Shown here: piece by piece, positions 1 through 5,076 of the stretch
Layout of the letters: each line of letters begins with the position of its first letter
Position numbering within the stretch: position 1 is the stretch's first letter
Assembly (NCBI GenBank): GCA_004297635.1
Contig: SCUQ01000086.1
Coordinates: 1-5,076, forward strand
Direction of reading: 5' to 3'
DNA: 5,076 bases
Source: Rhizorhabdus sp.
Lineage (GTDB): Bacteria > Pseudomonadota > Alphaproteobacteria > Sphingomonadales > Sphingomonadaceae
Position numbers and translations under genes: made by a program
Notes under the pieces: generated by a model
What the model was told of the DNA's origin: nothing
Seen by the model: only the letters and a program-made list of their open reading frames with translations
Databases searched by the model: none

Positions 1-570
1 TCACGCGTGGTTCCCGAATATATCGTGCAGGCCGCCCCGGGCGACCTGTTCGTATGCCGCAATGCGGGCAATATCGTGCCGCCTTATTCGCAAGCCAATG
101 GCGGCGTTTCGTCGACCGTCGAATATGCGGTGATGGTGCTTGGCGTGCGCGATATCATCGTCTGCGGCCATTCCGACTGCGGCGCGATGAAGGCGCTGTG
201 CAAGCCCGGCTCGACGGACAATATGCCGAATGTCGCGGCCTGGCTGCGCCACTCCAATGCCGCCCTCAAGGTGGCCGAGGAAGCCTATCCGCATAATCAT
301 GACGAGGCGGATCGCGCGCGCATCCTTTCGCTCGAGAATGTCGTCGCCCAGATCACCCATCTTCGCACCCACCCGTCGGTCGCCGCGGCGATCGCGCGGG
401 GCGAGCTGGCGCTGCACGGCTGGTATGTCGATATCCACGCCGGCGAGGTGCTCGGCCTGGATGGCGAGACCGGGCGTTTCTCGCCGCTGACGGCCGACCG
501 GCCGCTGCCGGTCGCGCTGGCCGCCGGCCAACGCCTGGCCGCCGAAACCCTTCAGGAGGCAGCCGAATGA
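1..570 (+). CDS. beta-class carbonic anhydrase (5'-truncated by window edge)
   Basis: Zinc enzyme for reversible hydration of CO2 to bicarbonate, expected in the cytoplasm. The frame is open from base 1. The first two codons encode Ser-Arg, which fits the end of the family's C-x-D-S-R motif, so the first zinc Cys and the catalytic Asp lie just outside the window and the dyad Arg is codon 4-6. The GTG at 7 is an internal Val codon, not a start. The other two zinc ligands are visible in GHSDCGA: His at 169-171 and Cys at 178-180. Other family hallmarks are FVCRNAGNIV near the start, the VEYAVMVLGV helix leading into the zinc site, and HGWYVDIHAGEV near the C-terminus. About 189 codons are present, so roughly 30-40 are probably missing. 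The stop overlaps the start of the SulP gene, indicating one operon. Seen: motifs. Known: family chemistry. Inferred: supplying or consuming bicarbonate for the adjacent transporter. Confidence 0.95.
   Translation, partial: SRVVPEYIVQAAPGDLFVCRNAGNIVPPYSQANGGVSSTVEYAVMVLGVRDIIVCGHSDCGAMKALCKPGSTDNMPNVAAWLRHSNAALKVAEEAYPHNHDEADRARILSLENVVAQITHLRTHPSVAAAIARGELALHGWYVDIHAGEVLGLDGETGRFSPLTADRPLPVALAAGQRLAAETLQEAAE
554..559 (+). promoter_or_regulatory. Shine-Dalgarno for the SulP gene inside the carbonic anhydrase gene
   Basis: A perfect AGGAGG lies within the last codons of the carbonic anhydrase gene, 7 bases before the ATG at 567. It fixes the transporter start at that ATG, which overlaps the upstream stop in an ATGA, and implies coupled translation of the two genes. 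Confidence 0.8.
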
Positions 571-2081
571 ATCTGGCCCGTTTCGGCCTGTCGTCGGCCA
601 CCTTCTCCCGCGACTTCACGGCGTCGATCGTCGTCTTTCTGGTCGCGCTGCCGCTGTGCATGGGCATCGCGATCGCGTCGGGCGTTCCGCCCGAGAAGGG
701 CCTGATCACCGGTATCATCGGCGGCATCGTCGTCGGTGCGCTGGCGGGCTCTCCGTTGCAGGTCAGCGGCCCTGCCGCCGGCCTGGCGGTGATCGTGTTC
801 GAACTGGTCCGCGACCACGGCATGTCGGCGCTCGGGCCGATCCTGGTCCTGGCCGGTGCGATCCAGTTCATTGCCGGCGTGTTCAAGATGGGCGGCTGGT
901 TTCGCGCGATCTCGCCCGCCGTCGTCCATGGCATGCTCGCCGGTATCGGCGCGCTGATCGTGGTCGGTCAGTTCCACGTGCTGTTCGACGCCAAACCGCT
1001 CGCCAACGGCCTTGAAAATCTCGCGGCCATGCCGGCGCGGCTGCTCGGCCTGTCGGCCTCCAACATCGCGGCCGCCGAACTCGCCTTTGCGATCGGCACG
1101 CTGACCATCCTGTCCATGATCGTCTGGGAAAAGGTGCGCCCGGCGTCGATGAAGCTCGTTCCCGGCGCGCTGATCGGCGTTCTGGCCGGCACGCTGGCGG
1201 CGGCGATACTGGGCCTGCCCATCGTCCGCGTCGACGTCCCCAACTCGATCGTCGCGGCGATCGATTCGCCCGGCCCGGGCTTCCTTGGCCAGATGATGGA
1301 GCCGGCGTTGCTGGTGACCGCAGTCGCGATCGCCTTCATCGCCAGCGCGGAAACGCTGCTGTCGGCCGCTGCCGTCGATCGCATGCATAACGGTGTCCGC
1401 ACCGATTATGACAAGGAGCTGCGCGCGCAAGGCGTCGGCAACCTGCTCTGCGGCTTCGCGGGTGCGCTGCCGATGACCGGCGTCATCGTCCGCAGCTCGG
1501 CCAACGTGCAGGCCGGCGCGATGACGCGTCTGTCAGCCATGATTCACGGCGGCTGGCTTCTCGGCTTCGTCGCGCTGCTGCCCTGGCTGCTGCGCGAGAT
1601 TCCGATGGCGGCCCTGGCGGGCATCCTGGTCGTGACCGGATGGCGGCTAGTGTCGGTCAGCCATGTCCGCCACCTGTTCCATCACCATGGCATGTTGCCG
1701 GTGGTGATCTGGGTGGCGACCTTCGTCATGGTGGTGGCGACCGATCTGCTCACCGGCGTGCTCGTGGGCCTCGGCCTCTCGCTGCTCGAACTGGTGCCGC
1801 ATCTGCGCCGGCTGAAGCTGCGTGTTCATGAGCATCATGAGGACGAGCACAGCGAAATCCGGCTGGAGGGCGCGGCAACCTTCCTCACCATCCCCAAACT
1901 GCTCAAGGCGCTGGAAGCGATTCCCGGCCACCGCAAGGTCCATCTGGACATGCGCAAGGTGCCCGCGATCGACCACAGCTCCGCTGAAATGCTGGCCGAA
2001 TGGATCCAGCGACGACGCTCCGGAGGCACGCAGGTCAATCTTGACGGCGAAGCCCCAGGTCTCCGGCGCATGGCAGCCTGA
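567..2081 (+). CDS. SulP-family anion transporter with C-terminal STAS domain, probable bicarbonate transporter
   Basis: Inner-membrane anion transporter of the SulP (SLC26-like) family, 504 residues. The hydrophobic transport domain covers about residues 15-410. Family landmarks are PLCMGIAIASGVPPEKGL (29-46), the SGPAAGLAV segment (67-75), AETLLSAAAVDRM (261-273) and the D-x-E-L...G-x-G-N-L stretch (282-293) followed by GALPMTGVIVRSSAN (299-313). A His/acid-rich linker (H421, H423, H424, H428) leads to a STAS domain from about 430 to the end, with strand VHLDMRKVPAID (458-469) and then HSSAEML. The STAS domain is short: it stops soon after its fourth strand. The start is set by AGGAGG and the ATGA overlap with the carbonic anhydrase gene. 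Carbonic anhydrases fused to or paired with SulP proteins are known and have been proposed to be bicarbonate transporters, so bicarbonate is the favoured substrate. Sulfate or another anion cannot be excluded from sequence. Confidence 0.93.
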   Translation: MNLARFGLSSATFSRDFTASIVVFLVALPLCMGIAIASGVPPEKGLITGIIGGIVVGALAGSPLQVSGPAAGLAVIVFELVRDHGMSALGPILVLAGAIQFIAGVFKMGGWFRAISPAVVHGMLAGIGALIVVGQFHVLFDAKPLANGLENLAAMPARLLGLSASNIAAAELAFAIGTLTILSMIVWEKVRPASMKLVPGALIGVLAGTLAAAILGLPIVRVDVPNSIVAAIDSPGPGFLGQMMEPALLVTAVAIAFIASAETLLSAAAVDRMHNGVRTDYDKELRAQGVGNLLCGFAGALPMTGVIVRSSANVQAGAMTRLSAMIHGGWLLGFVALLPWLLREIPMAALAGILVVTGWRLVSVSHVRHLFHHHGMLPVVIWVATFVMVVATDLLTGVLVGLGLSLLELVPHLRRLKLRVHEHHEDEHSEIRLEGAATFLTIPKLLKALEAIPGHRKVHLDMRKVPAIDHSSAEMLAEWIQRRRSGGTQVNLDGEAPGLRRMAA

Positions 2082-2101
2082 CCATTCCCCAGGGCCTTGA
2101 T

Positions 2102-2122
2102 GGTCCGGGCTGCGCCCGGACC
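2102..2122 (+). terminator. perfect 9-bp hairpin after the SulP gene, candidate terminator without T tract
   Basis: Bases 2102-2110 (GGTCCGGGC) pair perfectly with 2114-2122 (GCCCGGACC) around a 3-base loop TGC, starting 20 bases after the SulP stop. No run of T follows, so this is not a classical intrinsic terminator. It could stop transcription weakly or protect the 3' end of the mRNA. The stem is seen; the role is inferred. Confidence 0.4.
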
Positions 2123-2163
2123 CGACCGAGGTTCATCGGCTAACCCCCGGGTCAGGTGTTGCA

Positions 2164-2200
2164 CCGGCGTCACGCTCTTCCCCAACGAGCGTGGCGCCGG
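2164..2200 (+). other. 14-bp hairpin in the SulP/TorF intergenic region
   Basis: Bases 2164-2177 pair with 2187-2200 through 14 consecutive positions, one of them a T-G wobble (2170/2194), leaving a 9-base loop TTCCCCAAC. A further TTGC/GCAA pairing (2159-2162 with 2207-2210) can form beyond an internal loop. No T tract follows. It may act with the hairpin at 2102-2122 as a 3' end structure of the upstream operon, or be part of the leader of the next gene if transcription starts further upstream. It is longer and more stable than expected by chance, but its function is unknown. Confidence 0.45.
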
Positions 2201-2206
2201 CCTGCA

Positions 2207-2221
2207 GCAATCATTTGTAAC
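2207..2221 (+). promoter_or_regulatory. AT-rich 15-mer upstream of the TorF-type gene, also found upstream of the OprP-like gene
   Basis: GCAATCATTTGTAAC lies 123 bases upstream of the ATG at 2345. The 15-mer at 4652-4666, read on the same (+) strand, is GCAATGATTTGTTAC, so 13 of 15 bases agree. Both sit in AT-rich islands of upstream regions of outer-membrane protein genes. A common operator is possible. A weak -10-like CATAAT lies at 2253-2258, but I could not find a good -35 partner, so no promoter is called. Confidence 0.25.
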
Positions 2222-2330
2222 GATCCGGAAATGTGATGCTGCACCGCATCATCATAATGAACGCTGTCGCACAGGACGCCGCCCATCAGAGGAAGCGCCG
2301 TTCGGCCAAGGAGGGACGATCCACAACCTA

Positions 2331-2337
2331 AAGGGGA
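2331..2337 (+). promoter_or_regulatory. Shine-Dalgarno of the TorF-type gene
   Basis: AAGGGGA ends 7 bases before the ATG at 2345. It supports this start, which also places a complete signal peptide at the N-terminus. Confidence 0.6.
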
Positions 2338-2344
2338 TTGTCAC

Positions 2345-3187
2345 ATGCGTTTTTCGAACATCACCGCCGCCGTCCTCGCGCTGTGCGCGGCGACTCCAGC
2401 CCTTGCCCAGGAGGAAGAGAAGCTCGTCACTGTTTCCGGCAGCGTCGGACTGGTGTCCGACTATCGGTTCCGCGGCGTTTCGCAGACCGACAAGGAAATG
2501 GGTATCCAGGGCGGCATCACGCTCAGCCATGCCAGCGGCTTTTATGCCGGTACCTGGGGTTCCAACCTGGCCGGTTGGGGCACGTTCGGCGGCTCGAACA
2601 CCGAGCTCGACCTGTTCGGCGGCTACAAGATGGATCTGGGTGGCGGCATGGCGATCGACGCCGGCCTGACCTGGTACATGTATCCGGGCGGCGCCAACAA
2701 GACCGACTTCGCCGAACTCTATGCGAAGCTCAGCGCGACGGTCGGCCCGGTCAACCTGCTCGGCGGTGTCGCTTATGCGCCCAAGCAGGAAGCGCTCGGA
2801 CGCTGGTATTTCTCGGGCGCCTCGGCCTCGACCGGTATCTTTGACGCTCCGGGCGACAAGGAGGACAATCTCTATCTCTGGGCCGATATCTCGAGCACGC
2901 TGCCCGACACGCCGATCACGCTGAAGGGCCATGTCGGCTATTCGAACGGCAATTCCGGCCTCGGCCCGAACGGCACCAGTGTCGCGCCGACCGGCAAATA
3001 TGTCGACTGGCTGGTCGGCGCCGATTTCGCCGTTCCATCCACGCCGCTGACCGTTGGCATCGCCTATGTCGACACCAACATCACCAAAGCCGAGTCGGCC
3101 TATCTGCTGCCCAATTTCTCGTCGACGAAAAATGGTTCGTCGATCGCGAGCGGCAAGGTCGTCTTCTCGGTTACGGCGGCTTTCTAA
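2345..3187 (+). CDS. TorF-family putative outer-membrane porin
   Basis: Predicted beta-barrel outer-membrane protein of 280 residues, a normal length for the TorF family of putative porins. Residues 1-21 form a Sec signal peptide (basic start, hydrophobic core, ALA cleavage site before QEEEKL). The mature part begins with the strand VTVSGSVGLVSDYRFRGVSQT (28-48), where SDYRFRGVSQT is the most recognisable family motif. It continues with YAGTWGSN (67-74), ELDLFGGYKMDLG (87-99) and GLTWYMYPG (107-115). Alternating polar/hydrophobic strands run to the end, and the last residue is Phe in VVFSVTAAF, the usual signal for barrel assembly. The start is supported by AAGGGGA. The gene stands alone: a 263-base gap precedes it and a convergent gene follows. 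The solute carried by this family is not established, so I assign none. A shared 15-mer upstream hints at co-regulation with the OprP-like porin at 3242-4600. Confidence 0.9.
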   Translation: MRFSNITAAVLALCAATPALAQEEEKLVTVSGSVGLVSDYRFRGVSQTDKEMGIQGGITLSHASGFYAGTWGSNLAGWGTFGGSNTELDLFGGYKMDLGGGMAIDAGLTWYMYPGGANKTDFAELYAKLSATVGPVNLLGGVAYAPKQEALGRWYFSGASASTGIFDAPGDKEDNLYLWADISSTLPDTPITLKGHVGYSNGNSGLGPNGTSVAPTGKYVDWLVGADFAVPSTPLTVGIAYVDTNITKAESAYLLPNFSSTKNGSSIASGKVVFSVTAAF

Positions 3188-3204
3188 GCATCCGGAGAGG
3201 GATG

Positions 3205-3237
3205 GGGCGCGCGGACCGGCGGTTCGCGCGCCCGTTT
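3205..3237 (+). terminator. intrinsic-type terminator between convergent porin genes
   Basis: Bases 3205-3217 pair with 3221-3233 (13 bp, one G-T wobble at 3214/3224) around the loop GGC. A G and then TTT (3235-3237) follow on the + strand, 18 bases after the TorF-type stop. The T run is short. The stem also begins 9 bases past the stop of the convergent OprP-like gene on the - strand, so it may serve both directions, although no T run follows on that side. Confidence 0.65.
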
Positions 3238-3241
3238 CCTG

Positions 3242-4600
3242 TCAGAAGTCCAGTTCCATCCGCGCGCCGGTGACATGCAGTCCATAGTCCCGCCGCCCGT
3301 CCGCGGGGGTGGCGGCACCGGCATAGTCGAGATAGCCGTAGTTGAGGTTGAACCGCAGATATTCGATCGGCGACCAGACCAGGCCGGCGAACCAGCCATT
3401 CTGGCGGCCTCCCCGCAGCGTGCCGGAGTTCAGATCGAGATAGTCGTAGCGCAGGTTGAGCTGAAGGGCGCCTATCCCGCCCTTCCCCAACGGCGATGAC
3501 GGCTTGGCCGCGCCGAAGATACCCCCCCGATAGGGGCGGCTGTCGTTCGTCAGGAAATAGCCGACCTCGGCATAGCCGCCGAAGAAGCGGCGCGTCGGCC
3601 CCGGCCCGATCGCGTCCAGCCAGTGGGTTTCCGCAACCGCATGCCAGCGCCCCTGGATCGCCGCCAGTTCAAGGCCATAGTGCAGCTCGCGGTCGACCGC
3701 GATGTTGGGCGTGGCGAGCAGCCGGCTGTTGCTGCTGTGCAGATAGGGCCGCTGGCGATAGCGCGTCGGCAGCTCGGCCAGCCGGTTGAGCTCGCGCAGA
3801 TGCGCGGATCCGCCGATATGGAGCTGGGCCGTGCCCAGCTTCGGGGCATAGACCGCGCGGCCATGAATGCTGAAGCTGTCATTCTCATCGCCGCCTTCGG
3901 GACCGTCGCTGGCGTTCGACAGCGCATCGATATCGTCGCTGAACAGGCCGGCCTGCAGCAGCAGATCCCTGCCGCGATATTGCACGGCGATGCCCAGCCG
4001 CCGCTCGAAGGCGAAGGCATCGGTGAAGGCCGCCCGCTCCATCACCGATCCGCTGGTGTCCCCGGTCAGTTCGTCGAGCGATTGAAACTGATTCTGATTG
4101 CCGATCGCGACCTGCCAGCGGTCCTTTTCCCAGGTGACAAAGGTGTCGACCAGGTCGACAGCATTGTCGGACAGTTCAAGCTCCAGCTTGTAGCCGAAGC
4201 CGCTGCCGAGCTTGCCCTCGCCGCCAAGCCGGATGCGGCGCATCTCGGTCGAAAAGCCCAGGCCGCGATCGCGCAGCCCCTTCGGGCTCGATACATAGCC
4301 CATATCGGCCTGGATGCGGCCCTTGACCTTGAAGCTGCGATCCTCGCTGCTGAACTGGGGCGAGCCTTTCCAGCCGATCTCGGTCGCGCTCGCCGCGGGC
4401 TTCTTTCCGGCGGGCGGTGTCGCGGGCGCATTGCCCGCCCCCAGCCGCGCCTCGATCGCGGCAAGCCGCGCCCGCAGCCCACGCACCTCTTCACGCAGCG
4501 CTTCCGCTTCCGCGTCGGTCATCGGCGCAGCGGCCAGAGGTGCCGCGAACAGGGCACCGCTCCCGGCCAGCAGGAGGCGAAACGGCGTGCAATATCTCAT
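3242..4600 (-). CDS. OprP/OprO-like porin (phosphate-selective porin family)
   Basis: Outer-membrane porin of the family that includes Pseudomonas OprP and OprO, which take up phosphate and polyphosphate; 452 residues, a typical length. Residues 1 to about 25 are a signal peptide with a hydrophobic core LLLAGSGALFAAPLAAA. Residues 27-54 form a short coiled coil with heptad Leu/Ala spacing (AEALREEVRGLRARLAAIEARL), followed by a Pro/Ala/Lys linker (57-72). The barrel starts near FKVKGRIQADMGYV (90-103) and shows family-like strands EMRRIRLGGEGKLGSGFGYKLELELS (119-144) and WQVAIGNQNQFQSLDEL (162-178), where family porins have G-x-x-x-x-P/Q-F-S-L-E-like text. The last residue is Phe (RMELDF). 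The ATG at 4600 has only a weak GGA (4611-4613) as ribosome site, and no ATG or GTG lies in frame in the 30 bases just upstream. Phosphate is the family precedent; the actual substrate is inferred. Confidence 0.88.
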   Translation of the reverse strand: MRYCTPFRLLLAGSGALFAAPLAAAPMTDAEAEALREEVRGLRARLAAIEARLGAGNAPATPPAGKKPAASATEIGWKGSPQFSSEDRSFKVKGRIQADMGYVSSPKGLRDRGLGFSTEMRRIRLGGEGKLGSGFGYKLELELSDNAVDLVDTFVTWEKDRWQVAIGNQNQFQSLDELTGDTSGSVMERAAFTDAFAFERRLGIAVQYRGRDLLLQAGLFSDDIDALSNASDGPEGGDENDSFSIHGRAVYAPKLGTAQLHIGGSAHLRELNRLAELPTRYRQRPYLHSSNSRLLATPNIAVDRELHYGLELAAIQGRWHAVAETHWLDAIGPGPTRRFFGGYAEVGYFLTNDSRPYRGGIFGAAKPSSPLGKGGIGALQLNLRYDYLDLNSGTLRGGRQNGWFAGLVWSPIEYLRFNLNYGYLDYAGAATPADGRRDYGLHVTGARMELDF

Positions 4601-4620
4601 CGCCAGCCGATCCGAACCAT
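4597..4620 (-). other. possible 7-residue leader ORF overlapping the porin start
   Basis: On the - strand an ATG at 4620 opens a reading frame for seven residues (MVRIGWR). Its TGA (4599-4597) overlaps the porin ATG in an ATGA. The porin itself has a weak ribosome site, so re-initiation is conceivable. However, the small frame has no visible Shine-Dalgarno of its own, and an ORF this short is common by chance. Confidence 0.12.
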
Positions 4621-4635
4621 TTATGGCATTTTTGG

Positions 4636-4678
4636 TACGGCCCGCGCCCTGGCAATGATTTGTTACAGTCGGGCCGTA
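4636..4678. repeat. 9-bp perfect inverted repeat in the leader of the OprP-like gene
   Basis: TACGGCCCG at 4636-4644 and its exact reverse complement CGGGCCGTA at 4670-4678 flank a 25-base spacer. That spacer contains the AT-rich 15-mer at 4652-4666. On the - strand the arms lie 36-44 and 70-78 bases upstream of the porin ATG. The loop is large and no T run follows in the - direction, so it is not an obvious terminator for the upstream gene. An operator or a structured leader are alternatives. Confidence 0.4.
4652..4666 (-). promoter_or_regulatory. AT-rich 15-mer, candidate operator of the OprP-like gene
   Basis: Read on the - strand this is GTAACAAATCATTGC, preceded by CT to give CTGTAAC, which resembles one half-site of a PhoB box (CTGTCAT). 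The second half-site is poor, so PhoB control is only a suggestion drawn from the gene family. It matches the 15-mer at 2207-2221 at 13 of 15 positions and starts 51 bases from the porin ATG. TTGCCA at 4655-4650 on the - strand could be a -35, but no convincing -10 is spaced correctly. Confidence 0.25.
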
Positions 4679-4690
4679 TTTCCGCCGCGA

Positions 4691-5076
4691 TCAGCCGGCC
4701 GTGGCGCGCCGCCGCTCGATCGCGAGCAACAGCCCCGCCGCTTCGGCAGGTACGATCGCATCCTCCCAATGCCGGCCATCCCGTTCGGCGATCCGGTAGG
4801 TCCAGGGCTCGGCGGCCCCCGGCCGATAGCGGGCAGCAATGGCGCGAACCTCTTCCTCTCCAATGCCGAAGGCGACATCGCGGGTGAGCGCGCATGGGCC
4901 CCAATTATCCTCATTGGGGCAGAAGCTTTCGCCATGCCGCGCCTCGATCAGGCCGCCGACACGAATGCCATCGGGCGCTTCATAGCTGGCCGAATCATAG
5001 CTGCGACGGTCGCGCGCATGCGCCCCCCAGTACAGGATGCGCTGGTGAACCTCATAGCGCACGGCGCCCGTCCGCC
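4691..5076 (-). CDS. unrecognised protein, C-terminal part (runs off right edge)
   Basis: I do not recognise this protein. The frame is open from the window edge to the TGA at 4693-4691. A GTG at 5062 could start a 123-residue protein, but the frame stays open upstream of it and no clear Shine-Dalgarno precedes it, so a 5'-truncated longer gene is at least as likely. Numbered from that GTG, the sequence is rich in aromatic and charged residues: YEVHQRILYWGAHARDRRSYDS at 3-24, and a Cys pair C48/C57 in FCPNEDNWGPC that could form a disulfide or bind a metal. A segment AFGIGEEEVRAIAARY (64-79) looks helical, then WTYRIAERDGRHWEDAIVP (87-105) looks like two beta strands, and a helix AEAAGLLLAIERRR closes the protein. 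There is no transmembrane segment. Base composition and codon use resemble the neighbours. It lies on the same strand as the OprP-like gene with a 90-base gap; co-transcription is possible but the gap holds its own candidate control sites. Confidence 0.7.
   Translation of the reverse strand, partial: RTGAVRYEVHQRILYWGAHARDRRSYDSASYEAPDGIRVGGLIEARHGESFCPNEDNWGPCALTRDVAFGIGEEEVRAIAARYRPGAAEPWTYRIAERDGRHWEDAIVPAEAAGLLLAIERRRATAG

Noticed and set aside
7..9. GTG as start codon of the carbonic anhydrase
   Set aside because: The codons before it encode Ser-Arg, as expected for the conserved CxDSR motif, so it is an internal Val and the gene is cut by the window edge.
1..531. 176-residue open frame on the - strand opposite the carbonic anhydrase
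   Set aside because: The + strand carries zinc-binding and other family motifs; the - frame has no recognisable protein features.
552..1430. 292-residue open frame on the - strand opposite the SulP gene
   Set aside because: It is Arg/Asp/Gln-rich with low-complexity composition typical of an antisense shadow in GC-rich DNA, and the + strand has a clear SulP protein.
2234..2251. 6-bp hairpin TGATGC/GCATCA
   Set aside because: A short stem with a 6-base loop and no associated feature; expected by chance.
2097..2669. 190-residue + frame spanning the intergenic region and the start of the TorF-type gene
   Set aside because: It overlaps the TorF-type gene in another frame, runs through the hairpins, and becomes Arg/Ser/Pro-rich as shadows do.
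2252..2932. 226-residue - strand frame opposite the TorF-type gene
   Set aside because: Shadow of a well-supported beta-barrel gene; no ribosome site or protein motifs.
3189..3204. 5-bp hairpin CATCC/GGATG just after the TorF-type stop
   Set aside because: Too short to call; the stronger 13-bp stem at 3205-3233 explains termination here.
3550..4020. 156-residue frame on the - strand within the OprP-like gene
   Set aside because: Same strand but a different frame from the porin, and rich in Arg, Ser, Ala and Pro; a frame-shifted shadow with no sign of a true frameshift in the porin.

Overview
The window is GC-rich, densely coding DNA that looks like an alphaproteobacterium, most likely a sphingomonad (Sphingomonadales). 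This is an inference from codon use and from the combination of a TorF-type porin, an OprP/OprO-type porin and a carbonic anhydrase/SulP pair. No rRNA, tRNA, mobile element, CRISPR array or phage signal is visible, and no stretch longer than 300 bases lacks a gene.

Left part (1-2081, + strand): the 3' part of a beta-class carbonic anhydrase gene, already open at the window edge, overlaps by 4 bases (ATGA) with a SulP-family anion transporter that ends in a STAS domain. This is a translationally coupled two-gene unit. The obvious reading is inorganic-carbon handling: the transporter moves bicarbonate (or another anion) and the enzyme interconverts CO2 and bicarbonate at the membrane. The substrate is inferred, not proven.

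Middle (2082-3237): a 263-base intergenic region holds two strong hairpins and a short AT-rich motif. It leads to a 280-residue TorF-family outer-membrane protein with a signal peptide and a C-terminal Phe. A GC-rich hairpin followed by TTT lies between this gene and the convergent gene to its right.

Right part (3242-5076, - strand): a 452-residue OprP/OprO-like porin with a signal peptide, an N-terminal coiled coil, a beta-barrel and a C-terminal Phe is preceded by a 90-base leader. Upstream of it, on the same strand, is the 3' part of a gene I do not recognise, which runs off the right edge. The leader carries a 9-bp perfect inverted repeat around an AT-rich 15-mer. That 15-mer matches, at 13 of 15 positions, a 15-mer upstream of the TorF-type gene. 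A shared regulator of the two outer-membrane proteins is possible but unproven.

Overall this is an ordinary chromosomal region. The most interesting points are the coupled carbonic anhydrase/SulP pair, the shared 15-mer with its flanking inverted repeat, and the unrecognised right-edge gene. I see no convincing new biological system.
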